A stretch of DNA of 64,000 nt from Rhodoblastus acidophilus. GTDB taxonomy: Bacteria; Pseudomonadota; Alphaproteobacteria; Rhizobiales; Beijerinckiaceae. Both the position numbers and the translations under genes were made by a program. The notes beneath the pieces are model-generated. The model did not search any database and was not told the origin of the DNA. It saw only the letters and a program-made list of their open reading frames with translations. Positions 51,249-59,066 of the stretch are shown one piece after another. The first letter of the stretch is position 1. Every line of letters begins with the position of its first letter. The stretch is from positions 1-64,000 of the forward strand of contig NZ_JAOQNX010000015.1 of assembly GCF_025961575.1 (NCBI RefSeq), read 5' to 3'.

Positions 51249-51794
51249 TCAAATCCCCCGCCCCTCGACCTCCCGCGAAAGCGCTTCCACCTCATGCGCC
51301 AGCCCGGCATCCTGCGGGTCCAATTCGGCGGCGCGCCGCAAAAGATCGAGCGCCTCCGCCTTCCGGCTGTCGCGCAACAGTTCCGACAATTGCCGCATCG
51401 CCAGAAAATCGCGCGGCTCGATGCTGAGCGCCTTGGACAGGTCGAGCATGGCGGCATCCCGGTCGCCGTCCTCGACCGCCGATTGCGCGCGCCGCCGCCA
51501 AGCCTGCCCCCAGTCGGGATAGAGCGAGACCACCCGATCCAAAAGTTTCGCCGCGACATCGGCGTTCTGCGCCCGCAGGGCGGTCTCCGCGCGCGCCATC
51601 AGCAGGTCGGCGGTCGGCGAGCCTGAACGGCTCCACAGCGCGGCGATCATGCCGCGCAATTGCGCGGCGGTTTGCGGGTCTTCCGCCTGCCGCAGCTTTT
51701 GGAACAGCCCATCGAGGAGGTTTGCGCGCGGCGGCGCGCCGGCCTGCGCCGCGCTCAATCCGAGTGCGAGAAAGGCCACAAGAATGCGTCTCAT
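51249..51794 (-). CDS. Exported TPR protein
   Basis: A 181-residue protein with a signal peptide (MRRILVAFLALGLSAAQAGA) and two or three TPR-like helix pairs (AAKLLDRVVSLYPDWGQAWRRRAQ, DAAMLDLSKALSIEPRDFLAM, KAEALDLLRRAAELDPQDA). It is a periplasmic scaffold of unknown partner. It lies just after the DUF1810 gene on the same strand. Confidence 0.75.
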   Translation of the reverse strand: MRRILVAFLALGLSAAQAGAPPRANLLDGLFQKLRQAEDPQTAAQLRGMIAALWSRSGSPTADLLMARAETALRAQNADVAAKLLDRVVSLYPDWGQAWRRRAQSAVEDGDRDAAMLDLSKALSIEPRDFLAMRQLSELLRDSRKAEALDLLRRAAELDPQDAGLAHEVEALSREVEGRGI

Positions 51795-51802
51795 GAGGGC
51801 AG

Positions 51803-52243
51803 TCAAACAGATTTGCGCGCCCGGGCCAACAGCTCCAGGGTCGCCGGGTCGGGCTGTCCGCCACACAATTTCGCGAGCGCCTCGGCAAAAATCGGCTCCT
51901 GCGGCGCGGCCTGGGCGAACAAGGTCATGGAGGAGCGGAATTTCGCATCGTCCGGCGCGCCGAAAATCTCGCCAAGACCGCGGCCCTCGACGGCGCACAC
52001 CCATTTGGCGCACGCACGCAAGCGCGGCCCGAGACTCGGATGGGCGAGATAGGCGCGCGCCTCCTCCAGCGAGTCCAGCGCATAAAACTGGGCCATCTGG
52101 GAAAAGCCGAGCCCGGCGAGTTGCGGGAAGATGAACCACATCCAATGGCTGCGCTTGCGCCCGGAGCGCAATTCCGCCTCGACCCGGTCGAACACGTCAG
52201 CTTGGGCGTCGACAAACCGCTGGAGATTGAAGGCGTCCGTCAT
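51803..52243 (-). CDS. DUF1810 family protein
   Basis: A 146-residue protein with the DUF1810 signature (HWMWFIFPQLAGLGFSQMAQFYAL, YLAHPSLGPRL). The family's biochemical role is not known to me. Its ATG overlaps the stop of the RelE/ParE-type toxin gene (ATGA), so it is translated with the toxin-antitoxin pair. Confidence 0.85.
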   Translation of the reverse strand: MTDAFNLQRFVDAQADVFDRVEAELRSGRKRSHWMWFIFPQLAGLGFSQMAQFYALDSLEEARAYLAHPSLGPRLRACAKWVCAVEGRGLGEIFGAPDDAKFRSSMTLFAQAAPQEPIFAEALAKLCGGQPDPATLELLARARKSV

Positions 52244-52560
52244 GTCGAAAACCCGCCCCGTTCGGCGAGCGCGCCAATGTCGCGCGCCTCGTGCAGAACG
52301 CGCAGGACAATGACCTCGTTTTCCTTCGGCTGATAGTAGATCGCGTAACGGCTTGAAAAGGCCACGCGCAGATCAAGGCCAAGCTGCAGACGCTTCGGGT
52401 GTCCGAGGGGGAACTCGGAAATGCGAACAAAAGCGTCTGCGATTTTCGCGATCAATCGGTTTGCCGCGGCTTCGGAGCTTTCGCTGGCGACATAAGCCCA
52501 AATTTCCGCAAGATCGGCTTCCGCCGTGTCGGTCAGGCGGAGGTCGAGCGGCCCGCTAAT
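52240..52560 (-). CDS. ParE/RelE-family toxin
   Basis: A toxin of about 106 residues with the ParE layout: DLRLTDTAEADLAEIWAYVA, then FPLGHPKRL, LRVAFSSRYAIYYQPKENEVIVLRVLHEARDI. ParE toxins poison gyrase. No ATG, GTG or TTG is available at the expected place. ATT at 52560 sits five bases behind a strong GGAGG inside the antitoxin gene and is the best start; coupling to the antitoxin would control it. The 3' end overlaps DUF1810. Confidence 0.75.
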   Translation of the reverse strand: MSGPLDLRLTDTAEADLAEIWAYVASESSEAAANRLIAKIADAFVRISEFPLGHPKRLQLGLDLRVAFSSRYAIYYQPKENEVIVLRVLHEARDIGALAERGGFST

Positions 52561-52820
52561 AGCTTCCTCCCGCGTTCGATGATCGCATCGGGATCGAAAG
52601 CCTTCACCCGGCCGGCGGCGACGTCGGACAGCCCCTTGTCGATATCCGCGCGGAGCGCCGCAAGGTCCTGAAGCTGAAGCAAACGCTTGGATTTCCAATC
52701 GCGCAAGGCGTCGCGCACCACCTCGCTGGCCGAGGCGTAATCGCCTTCAGCCACGGCGGCCTTGACCACCGCGGCCATTTCCGCCGGCAGAGTGATCGTG
52801 AGTCGTTCGATTTCCGCCAT
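52533..52820 (-). CDS. ParD-like antitoxin
   Basis: A 95-residue ribbon-helix-helix protein (IERLTITLPAEMAAVVKAAVAEGDYASASEVVRDALRDWKSK) followed by a toxin-binding tail. It should repress its own operon and neutralise the toxin. It overlaps the toxin gene by about 28 bp. Confidence 0.85.
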   Translation of the reverse strand: MAEIERLTITLPAEMAAVVKAAVAEGDYASASEVVRDALRDWKSKRLLQLQDLAALRADIDKGLSDVAAGRVKAFDPDAIIERGRKLLAGRSTSA

Positions 52821-52897
52821 GCCCGAGCGCCTCTGCCCCTCTCACTTCATCACACTTATGATGCGAGGGCGCGCCGGCAATTTCAAGACGCCCAACG

Positions 52898-52923
52898 AAA
52901 AACCCCGGCGCAAGGCCGGGGTT
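52898..52923 (-). terminator. rpmJ terminator
   Basis: The arms AACCCCGGC and GCCGGGGTT are followed by TTTTTC on the minus strand. It lies about 30 bp past the rpmJ stop. Confidence 0.88.
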
Positions 52924-52952
52924 CTCAAAATTCTGTGCGAAGCCCAAAAACC

Positions 52953-53078
52953 TCAGCCCTGGCGGGCCTTGTAGCGCTTCTGGGTCTTGTTGATGATGTA
53001 CACGCGGCCCTTGCGGCGGACCAACTGGTTGTCGCGATGACGCGTACGCAGCGACTTGAGCGAGTTACGGACTTTCAT
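52953..53078 (-). CDS. rpmJ: 50S ribosomal protein L36
   Basis: A 41-residue protein, [16 protein letters not shown] at the N-terminus, then [25 protein letters not shown]. It is the cysteine-free L36 form that lacks the zinc-binding residues. It stands alone with its own terminator, as usual for this form in alphaproteobacteria. Confidence 0.96.
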   Translation of the reverse strand: MKVRNSLKSLRTRHRDNQLVRRKGRVYIINKTQKRYKARQG

Positions 53079-53180
53079 TGTCTACCCCGGATTTGGCCGG
53101 GGTTCTCCCTCAGCCGGAAATTGGAGCCGTGCTTCTGCCAAATTTTTGCGGCGCGATCAAGCCCCCCGCGCTCAGCGCGC

Positions 53181-53366
53181 TCAGCTTTTGTTGCAGGTGT
53201 TCAAGCCGAGCACGGTGTAAAGGCCGCACCAGCCGACAAGGCCGGTGATGAGCGGCAGCACGCCGATCCAGCCCCAGGCCGTCTGCGGGCCGACAAAAAC
53301 CAGTGAAATCAGCGCAAGGCCGATGATGATCCGCACAAGGCGATCGAGCTGGCCGACATTTCTCAT
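53181..53366 (-). CDS. DUF2892 family small membrane protein
   Basis: A 61-residue protein with two membrane helices (LVRIIIGLALISLVFVGP and VLPLITGLVGWCGLYTVLGL) and the C-terminal GLNTC that marks this YgaP-like family. Such proteins often go with sulfurtransferases and a Crp-family regulator, which is encoded 70 bp upstream here. Confidence 0.88.
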   Translation of the reverse strand: MRNVGQLDRLVRIIIGLALISLVFVGPQTAWGWIGVLPLITGLVGWCGLYTVLGLNTCNKS

Positions 53367-53435
53367 GGCGCGTCTCCTCTGTAAAAAGCCATGCGCCTGT
53401 CTAGCCCGGGCGTGACGTTCGGTCGGTGACTTCGG

Positions 53436-54083
53436 TCACGAACTCGACAAATCTTCCAGACCGGCGCGGTCGCCGATCTCGATGCGGCCGCGCGCAAGCC
53501 GCACCAGCCCCGCCCGCTGGAACAGGGCGAGCTGCCGGCTGACCACCTCGCGCGCCGCGCCAATGTCTTCCGCAAGCTCCTGGTGGGTCGCCTCGAAGCA
53601 GGACCCGCTCCCTGCGCGCAAAAGCACGGCGCCGGCCAGCCGCGCATCCACGCGCAAAAAAGCGATGGTTTCGACCAGCCGCGTCATTTCAGCGAGCCGC
53701 GCGCCAAAACGCGCGAACACGAATTCGGAAAACGCCCCGGAGTCGCGCATCAGCCGCTTGAACAGCGGCGGCGGGATCACGACCAGGCGCAAATCGGCTT
53801 CGGCGACGCCCTCGGCGGTATAATCGAGCGCGCCCATCAGGCACAGAGTGGTCTGCACGCAAGTCTCGCCCGGCGCGATCCGGTAGAGCACGAGACGGCG
53901 GCCATTTTCGCCGGTGACGCCAACGCGCACACAGCCTTCGAGCAGGATGACAAAGCCCTGGCAGGGCGAGCCCGCCGAAAACAGGATCTTGCCCTTAGGA
54001 ATCTTAACCTCGGGCAGCCGCGCCAGGTTTTCGCGCGCGAACAGGTCAAGGGCTTGAAAGGGCGCAAAATCGTCAAGCCACAT
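53436..54083 (-). CDS. Crp/Fnr-family transcription regulator
   Basis: A 215-residue regulator with an N-terminal cyclic-nucleotide-binding-type beta barrel (KGKILFSAGSPCQGFVILLEGCVRV) and a C-terminal winged helix (HQELAEDIGAAREVVSRQLALFQRAGLV). It has no FNR-type cluster of four cysteines. It probably controls the adjacent DUF2892 gene; the signal is unknown. Confidence 0.88.
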   Translation of the reverse strand: MWLDDFAPFQALDLFARENLARLPEVKIPKGKILFSAGSPCQGFVILLEGCVRVGVTGENGRRLVLYRIAPGETCVQTTLCLMGALDYTAEGVAEADLRLVVIPPPLFKRLMRDSGAFSEFVFARFGARLAEMTRLVETIAFLRVDARLAGAVLLRAGSGSCFEATHQELAEDIGAAREVVSRQLALFQRAGLVRLARGRIEIGDRAGLEDLSSS

Positions 54084-54086
54084 GGG

Positions 54087-54968
54087 TCACACAGACGCGT
54101 TGGCGACCAAAAAGTCCCGAAAAGCCTGGATGCGCGCGACATTCTTCATTTCGCCGGGATAGGCCAGCCAGCAGTCGAACACCGGCATATCGAGATGCAG
54201 GTCGAGCCGGGTCAACGGCGAGGAGGCGTCGATGACATAATCGGGCAGGATGGCGACGCCGGCGCCGCGCTCCACCGCCTGGCGCACGGCGAACAGATTG
54301 TTGATCGAAATCGAGGGCTCGCGCGGCTTTTTCGCGTCGCGGCCGGCATAGAGCAGCAGGTTGAGATTGTTGAGATAGGCCGGGCCGGAGACGCCGAAGG
54401 CGAGGATGCGGTGGCCGTCGAGATCGGCGGCGCTCTGCGGCTGGCCGAAGCGCTGGATATAGGCCCGCGACGCATAGGCCGAATAGGTCAGCGAAAACAG
54501 TTTTCGGCGAATCAGGTCGCTCTGGGTGGGCTCGCGCAGGCGCAAGGCGACATCGGCCTCGCGCATCGACAGGTCGAGTTCGTCGTCGCTGAGGATCACG
54601 GTGACGGTGATGTCGGGGTAAAGCTCGCGGAATTCGGCGAGGCGCGGGGCGAGCCAGGAGGCGCCAAACCCGGTATTGGCGGTGACGCGCAACTCGCCGC
54701 GCGGTTTTTCGCGCGAATCGGAGAGGCGCAGACGCGCGCCCTCGAGCTTGGCCAAAACCTCCTGAACCGTGCGGTACAGCATCTCGCCCTGTTCGGTGAG
54801 CAGCAGGCCGCGCGCGTGGCGGTGAAACAGCGTGGTCTTGAGATCGTATTCGAGAGCGCTTACCTGACGGCTGACGGCGGACTGGCTCAGATGCAACGCT
54901 TCACCCGCATGGGTGAATGAGCCGGCCGAGGCGGCGGCGTGAAAGATGCGTAGCTTGTCCCAGTCCAT
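54087..54968 (-). CDS. LysR-family transcription regulator
   Basis: A 293-residue LysR regulator with the N-terminal helix-turn-helix (FHAAASAGSFTHAGEALHLSQSAVSRQVSALE) and a periplasmic-binding-like effector domain. It ends 3 bp before the crp-like gene and may be cotranscribed with it. Its divergent neighbour is msrA, 76 bp away, which is a likely target. Confidence 0.9.
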   Translation of the reverse strand: MDWDKLRIFHAAASAGSFTHAGEALHLSQSAVSRQVSALEYDLKTTLFHRHARGLLLTEQGEMLYRTVQEVLAKLEGARLRLSDSREKPRGELRVTANTGFGASWLAPRLAEFRELYPDITVTVILSDDELDLSMREADVALRLREPTQSDLIRRKLFSLTYSAYASRAYIQRFGQPQSAADLDGHRILAFGVSGPAYLNNLNLLLYAGRDAKKPREPSISINNLFAVRQAVERGAGVAILPDYVIDASSPLTRLDLHLDMPVFDCWLAYPGEMKNVARIQAFRDFLVANASV

Positions 54969-55044
54969 AGGTCCGCCCCGTCATGACGCCCCAGCATGGG
55001 AGTCATGCGTTCATTGCAGTCCGGTAACGCTATAGGAGGCGTCG

Positions 55045-55692
55045 ATGTTTGCCTACGGAAAAAAGCTGAAACTGCCCAGCGCAGCGGAGGCGCTTCCGGG
55101 CCGTGCGCAAGCGATAGACCCGGGCCCGCGACATTTTGTCTTGGGGATGCCGCTGCAGCCGCCCTATCCCAGGGACACGCAGATCATCCAGTTTGGTTTG
55201 GGCTGTTTTTGGGGCGCCGAGCGCAAGTTCTGGCAGGCCCGGGGCGTCCATGTCACCGCGGTCGGCTATTCCGGCGGTCACACGCCGAACCCCACCTATG
55301 AGGAGGTCTGTTCCGGCATGACCGGCCATGCGGAGACCGTGCAGGTGGTGTTCGACCCCGAACGAATCTCCCTGGCGCAGCTGCTGAAGATTTTTTGGGA
55401 ATCCCACGACCCCACCCAGGGCATGCGCCAGGGCAATGACATGGGAACGCAATATCGCTCGGCCATCTATTACACCAGCGAGGCGCAGCACGTCGCGGCG
55501 GAAGCCTCGAAGGCGGCCTATCAGTCGGCTCTGTCGCGGCACGGCTACGGGCCGATCACCACGGAGATCGCGGCGGCGGGGCCGTTCTATTTCGCGGAGG
55601 ACTATCATCAGCAATATCTCGCCAAAAATCCCAGCGGCTATTGCGGCCTGGGCGGCAGCGGGGTTTCCTGCCCGATTGGGCTTGAGGCCTGA
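55045..55692 (+). CDS. msrA: Peptide methionine sulfoxide reductase MsrA
   Basis: A 215-residue MsrA with the catalytic Cys54 in GCFWGAE, plus YSGG and the C-terminal CGLGGSG-type resolving cysteine region. It reduces methionine-S-sulfoxide in oxidised proteins. A full AGGAGG site precedes the ATG. The N-terminus is about 40 residues longer than the core family. Confidence 0.96.
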   Translation: MFAYGKKLKLPSAAEALPGRAQAIDPGPRHFVLGMPLQPPYPRDTQIIQFGLGCFWGAERKFWQARGVHVTAVGYSGGHTPNPTYEEVCSGMTGHAETVQVVFDPERISLAQLLKIFWESHDPTQGMRQGNDMGTQYRSAIYYTSEAQHVAAEASKAAYQSALSRHGYGPITTEIAAAGPFYFAEDYHQQYLAKNPSGYCGLGGSGVSCPIGLEA

Positions 55693-55711
55693 ACAAAAAT
55701 CCGAATAGATA

Positions 55712-55729
55712 CGGGCGGGCGACCGCCCG
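55712..55729. terminator. Hairpin downstream of msrA
   Basis: The stem CGGGCGG / CCGCCCG with a four-base loop follows the msrA stop by 20 bp. No T-run is present, so its function as terminator is uncertain. Confidence 0.4.
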
Positions 55730-55766
55730 CTGAATTTCGTCGAAGACGTTTTCGAAAGGTTTGGGC

Positions 55767-56315
55767 ATGAGTTTTGGCAAGGTTGAGAAGGCGCTCGAAA
55801 CGCTGCTGTTTGCCAGCCGCTGGCTGCTGGCGCCCTTCTTCCTGGCGCTGATTCTCTGCCTGCTGGCGCTGCTGGTCCAGGCCGAGATGCATGTCTATCA
55901 TGTCGTCTCGACGGTGTTCCGCGCCACCGAAACCTCGGTGGTGCTCGATTCGCTCAGCCTGATCGACCTGACCTTCACCGGCGCCCTGGTGGTGCTGGTG
56001 ATCTTCGCCGGCTACGAGAATTTCGTCTCCCGCATCGACCACCTCGACGAGCCCGACGGCGGCGCCGAAGCCACCAAACAACAGGCCTCCTGGCCGACAT
56101 GGATGCGCACCATCGATTTCAACGGGCTCAAACTCAAGCTCATGTCGTCGATCGTCGCCATTTCGGCGATCCAGACCCTGCGCGTGCTGCTCGACATGAA
56201 CAACCGCACCAACCAGGAACTGGCCTGGACGGTGGGCATCCACATGACCTTCGTGCTCTCTGCGGTGCTGCTGGCCTGGATGGATCGGATTTCCAGCCAC
56301 GGCGAAGGGCATTGA
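55767..56315 (+). CDS. UPF0114 (YqhA-like) membrane protein
   Basis: A 182-residue protein with four membrane helices and the UPF0114 landmarks (FASRWLLAPFFLALILCLLAL, GYENFVSRID, LKLKLMSSIVAISAIQTLRVLLD). The cellular role is unknown. The ATG at 55767 is chosen over an in-frame TTG two codons upstream. Confidence 0.9.
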   Translation: MSFGKVEKALETLLFASRWLLAPFFLALILCLLALLVQAEMHVYHVVSTVFRATETSVVLDSLSLIDLTFTGALVVLVIFAGYENFVSRIDHLDEPDGGAEATKQQASWPTWMRTIDFNGLKLKLMSSIVAISAIQTLRVLLDMNNRTNQELAWTVGIHMTFVLSAVLLAWMDRISSHGEGH

Positions 56316-56367
56316 CCTTTACGCGCGCCTTGGTCTATCGCCGACCCGATAGATCAAGGAGAATTCC

Positions 56368-56718
56368 ATGAGCCTGAAAAGACTTCACCCTGGCAAGCGC
56401 ATGAGCCAGGGCGTTGCGCGCAGCGACATCGTTTACCTCGCGGGCCAGGTGGCGGAAACCAAGGCGGGCTCCTCCGTCGCGGAGCAGACCAAGGAAATTT
56501 TGGGCCAGATCGACAAGCTGCTCGCCGAGGCCGGCACCGACAAGACCAAGATCATGATGGCGACGATCTATCTCGCCGACATCAAGACCTTCGCCGACAT
56601 GAATCTGGCCTGGGACGCCTGGGTGGCCGAAGGCGCCACGCCGGCCCGCGCCACGGTCGAGGCCAAGCTGGTCGCGCCGGAATACAAGGTCGAAATCGCG
56701 GTGGTCGCGTCGATCTGA
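56368..56718 (+). CDS. RidA-family (YjgF/YER057c) protein
   Basis: A 116-residue RidA-like protein (YLAGQVAETKAGSSVAEQTKEIL) with the catalytic-type arginine in TPARATVEAKL. RidA enzymes hydrolyse reactive enamine/imine intermediates. This one belongs to a subgroup with Val/Ala variants; substrate unknown. Confidence 0.9.
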   Translation: MSLKRLHPGKRMSQGVARSDIVYLAGQVAETKAGSSVAEQTKEILGQIDKLLAEAGTDKTKIMMATIYLADIKTFADMNLAWDAWVAEGATPARATVEAKLVAPEYKVEIAVVASI

Positions 56719-56739
56719 GCGGAACAAGCAGCGGGGCCT

Positions 56740-56857
56740 CTCCTTCTCCCTTGCGGGAGAAGGTGGCCCCGAAGGGGCCGGATGAGGGGTTCGTCCCTGC
56801 GACCGGCGCCCCCTCATCCGGCGCTACGCGCCACCTTCTCCCGCAAGGGGAGAAGGG
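56740..56857. repeat. Inverted pair of family A repeats
   Basis: One copy (56740-56789, TCTCCTTCTCCCTTGCGGG through GGATGAGGGG) is followed by an inverted copy (56808-56857, CCCCTCATCC through GGGAGAAGG). The second copy supplies the last codons of the MoeB-like gene. Confidence 0.85.
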
Positions 56858-57636
56858 CGCGTCCCGTTCAGCGGGTTGTCCTCGTCCCAGCCATAGCTCA
56901 GCGTCTCGAAACGCATATTGGCGAGGTCGAACAAGGCCAGACGCCCCACCATCGAGCGGCCGAAGCCGACAATCTCCCGGATCACCTCCAGCGCCATCAG
57001 CGCCCCGACCATGCCAGTGAGCGCGCCCAGCACCCCGGCTTCGGCGCAGCTCGGAATCGCGCCCGGCGGCGGCTTTTGCGGGAACAGGCAGCGATAGGTC
57101 GGATTCGGCGTCCCGTCCGGCCCCGTCTCGAACGGACGCAAGGTGGTGAGCGACCCGTCGAACTGCCCGACCGCCGCGGTCACCAGCGGCTTTTTCGCGT
57201 AAAAACAGGCGTCCGACACGAGATAGCGCGTGTCAAAATTATCGGAGCCGTCGGCAACAATGTCGCAGTCTTCGATCAGCGCGCCCGCGTTCAACGCGGT
57301 CAGCCTGACGGCCTCGACCTCGCAGGCGACATTGGGATTGAGCCGCTTCACCGCCTCCGCGGCCAACAAAGCCTTGCCCGCGCCGACATCCTCGTCGGCG
57401 AACAGGATTTGCCGTTGCAGGTTGGACAGCGACACCTTGTCGTCGTCGATGATTTTCAGCCGCCCGATCCCCGCCGCCGCAAGATAGAGCAAAAGCGGCG
57501 CGCCGAGTCCGCCCGCGCCGATGACGGCGACCTTCGCCGCCTTGAGCTTGCGCTGACCCGGGCTGCCGACATCGCGCAACAAGATGTGGCGCGCATAGCG
57601 TTCGATTTCCTCGGGCGTGAGTTCCGGCAACGGCAT
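56824..57636 (-). CDS. moeB: MoeB/ThiF-type adenylyltransferase
   Basis: A 270-residue E1-like enzyme with the nucleotide fold GAGGLGAPLLLYLAAAGIGRLKIIDDD, NLQRQILF, VADGSDNFDTR and the Cys in TYRCLFPQ. It adenylates the C-terminal Gly of MoaD or ThiS for cofactor sulfur transfer. No rhodanese domain is fused. The last residues (about PSPLAGEGGA) are encoded by an intergenic repeat, so the natural C-terminus was shorter. Confidence 0.88.
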   Translation of the reverse strand: MPLPELTPEEIERYARHILLRDVGSPGQRKLKAAKVAVIGAGGLGAPLLLYLAAAGIGRLKIIDDDKVSLSNLQRQILFADEDVGAGKALLAAEAVKRLNPNVACEVEAVRLTALNAGALIEDCDIVADGSDNFDTRYLVSDACFYAKKPLVTAAVGQFDGSLTTLRPFETGPDGTPNPTYRCLFPQKPPPGAIPSCAEAGVLGALTGMVGALMALEVIREIVGFGRSMVGRLALFDLANMRFETLSYGWDEDNPLNGTRPSPLAGEGGA

Positions 57637-57703
57637 TATGGGCGTTCCAAAGAGAGCTTGCCGAAACCAAGCATGAATTCCTTGACGAATCCATTCCGGG
57701 CGT

Positions 57704-58294
57704 TCACGCCCGGCCGCGCCAGTCCAGCGCCTGTTCCAGCCGGTCGTCGCCCCAAAAAATCTCTCCGTCCGCCGCGACAAAACTCGGCGCGCCGAACAGG
57801 CCGATTTTCTTGGCCGTTTCGGTCTCCTCGCGCAGCAGCGCGCGAATGGGGTCGGATTTGGACTTTTCCAGCAGATCGGCGGGCAAGTCGAGCTCGGCGA
57901 GAACGCCAGCGAGCAAAGTCTCGTCGGAAATCACTTTGCCGAACCCGAATTGCGCAACAAAAACCGCGCGGGAGAAATCGGGACGGCGCGCCTCGGGCAC
58001 GGCCAGCGCCAGACGCGCCGCATGCAACGAATTCTGCGGAAACCCGGGCGGGCGCGTGAACGGCTGCCCCCGCGCGGCGCAGATGCGTTCGAGATCGCGC
58101 CACATGTAACGGCCCTTGGCGGGATAAAGGTTGAAGGGGGAGTTCAGCCAGCCCTGGGCGGAAAAAATCGGACCGAGCAGGAACGGCCGCCAACGCAGCG
58201 CGACGCCCGCCTCGCGCGCCAGCGCCTCGATCCGTAGAACCGCAAGATAGGAATAAGTGCTCGCAAATTCGTACCAAAAATCCAGGTGGCGCAA
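57704..58294 (-). CDS. DsbA-fold 2-hydroxychromene-2-carboxylate isomerase-like protein
   Basis: A 196-residue protein of the HCCA isomerase/DsbA family (FWYEFASTYSYLAVLRIEALAREAGV, FSRAVFVAQFGFGKVISDE, GAPSFVAADGEIFWGDDRLEQAL). Such enzymes act with glutathione on aromatic-degradation intermediates. No ATG is available. TTG at 58294 has AGGAG six bases upstream and is preferred over TTG at 58300, which touches the AGGAG. Confidence 0.85.
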   Translation of the reverse strand: MRHLDFWYEFASTYSYLAVLRIEALAREAGVALRWRPFLLGPIFSAQGWLNSPFNLYPAKGRYMWRDLERICAARGQPFTRPPGFPQNSLHAARLALAVPEARRPDFSRAVFVAQFGFGKVISDETLLAGVLAELDLPADLLEKSKSDPIRALLREETETAKKIGLFGAPSFVAADGEIFWGDDRLEQALDWRGRA

Positions 58295-58394
58295 TTTCAA
58301 CTCCTCTCAAGGGGTTACGAAGATTTGCGTCTCCAAGGGTGGAACTTGACCTAAAACACGGCTAGAGGCTAGTCGTTCCAAAAGAGGGGAAGAC

Positions 58395-59063
58395 GTGCCG
58401 CCGCCATCGACGAACCGCCTCGTCATCATCCTCACGCTCGTTTGCATGGGACTGTTCGCGTTCGCGCCGGAGCTGGACCTGTCGGTCTCCCGGATGTTTT
58501 TTCGCGACGGCGGCTTTGTCGGCGCCGCCACCGCGACCGGAGACGCCGCGCGGCGCTTGTTCTGGGACGCGCCCTATCTCGTTCTCGCCGGCTTCCTGGT
58601 CGCCTACGCCCTGCGGCGCCTGGGGCGCCTCCGCAGGGGGCCCGACGGCCGCGCGATCGTCTTTCTCGTCGCCACCCTGGCGCTCGGCCCGGGGCTGCTG
58701 CTCAATGGCGCGCTCAAGGAGAATTCGGGCCGCCCGCGCCCGGTGCTGAGCAAAGAGTTCGGCGGCGCCTGGGACTTCCGCCCCTGGTACGATTTCCGCG
58801 GCCAATGCGAGACCAATTGCTCCTTCGCCTCGGGCGAAGCCGGCGCCTCCGCCTGGACGCTCGCGCCCGCCCTGCTGGCGCCGCCGCCGGCGCGCCCTTA
58901 CGCGGTCGCCGCGGCGCTGCTGCTCACCGCCGCGACCGCCGCATTGCGCATCGCCTATGGCGGACACTATCTGTCCGACGTCACGCTCGCCGCGCTGTTC
59001 ACCATTCTGGTCGTGCTCGCGGGCTATCGCTGGTATTCTCGCGGGTCCAAAACCTGGATCTGA
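58395..59063 (+). CDS. PAP2-family membrane phosphatase
   Basis: A 222-residue protein with several membrane helices and three phosphatase motifs: KENSGRPRP (108-116), SFASGEAG (143-150) and RIAYGGHYLSD (185-195). In motif 2 the usual His of SGH is Glu, as in a subgroup of alphaproteobacterial PAP2 proteins. It may act on lipid A or undecaprenyl phosphates. It starts with GTG behind AGGGGA. Confidence 0.85.
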   Translation: MPPPSTNRLVIILTLVCMGLFAFAPELDLSVSRMFFRDGGFVGAATATGDAARRLFWDAPYLVLAGFLVAYALRRLGRLRRGPDGRAIVFLVATLALGPGLLLNGALKENSGRPRPVLSKEFGGAWDFRPWYDFRGQCETNCSFASGEAGASAWTLAPALLAPPPARPYAVAAALLLTAATAALRIAYGGHYLSDVTLAALFTILVVLAGYRWYSRGSKTWI

Positions 59064-59066
59064 CGC

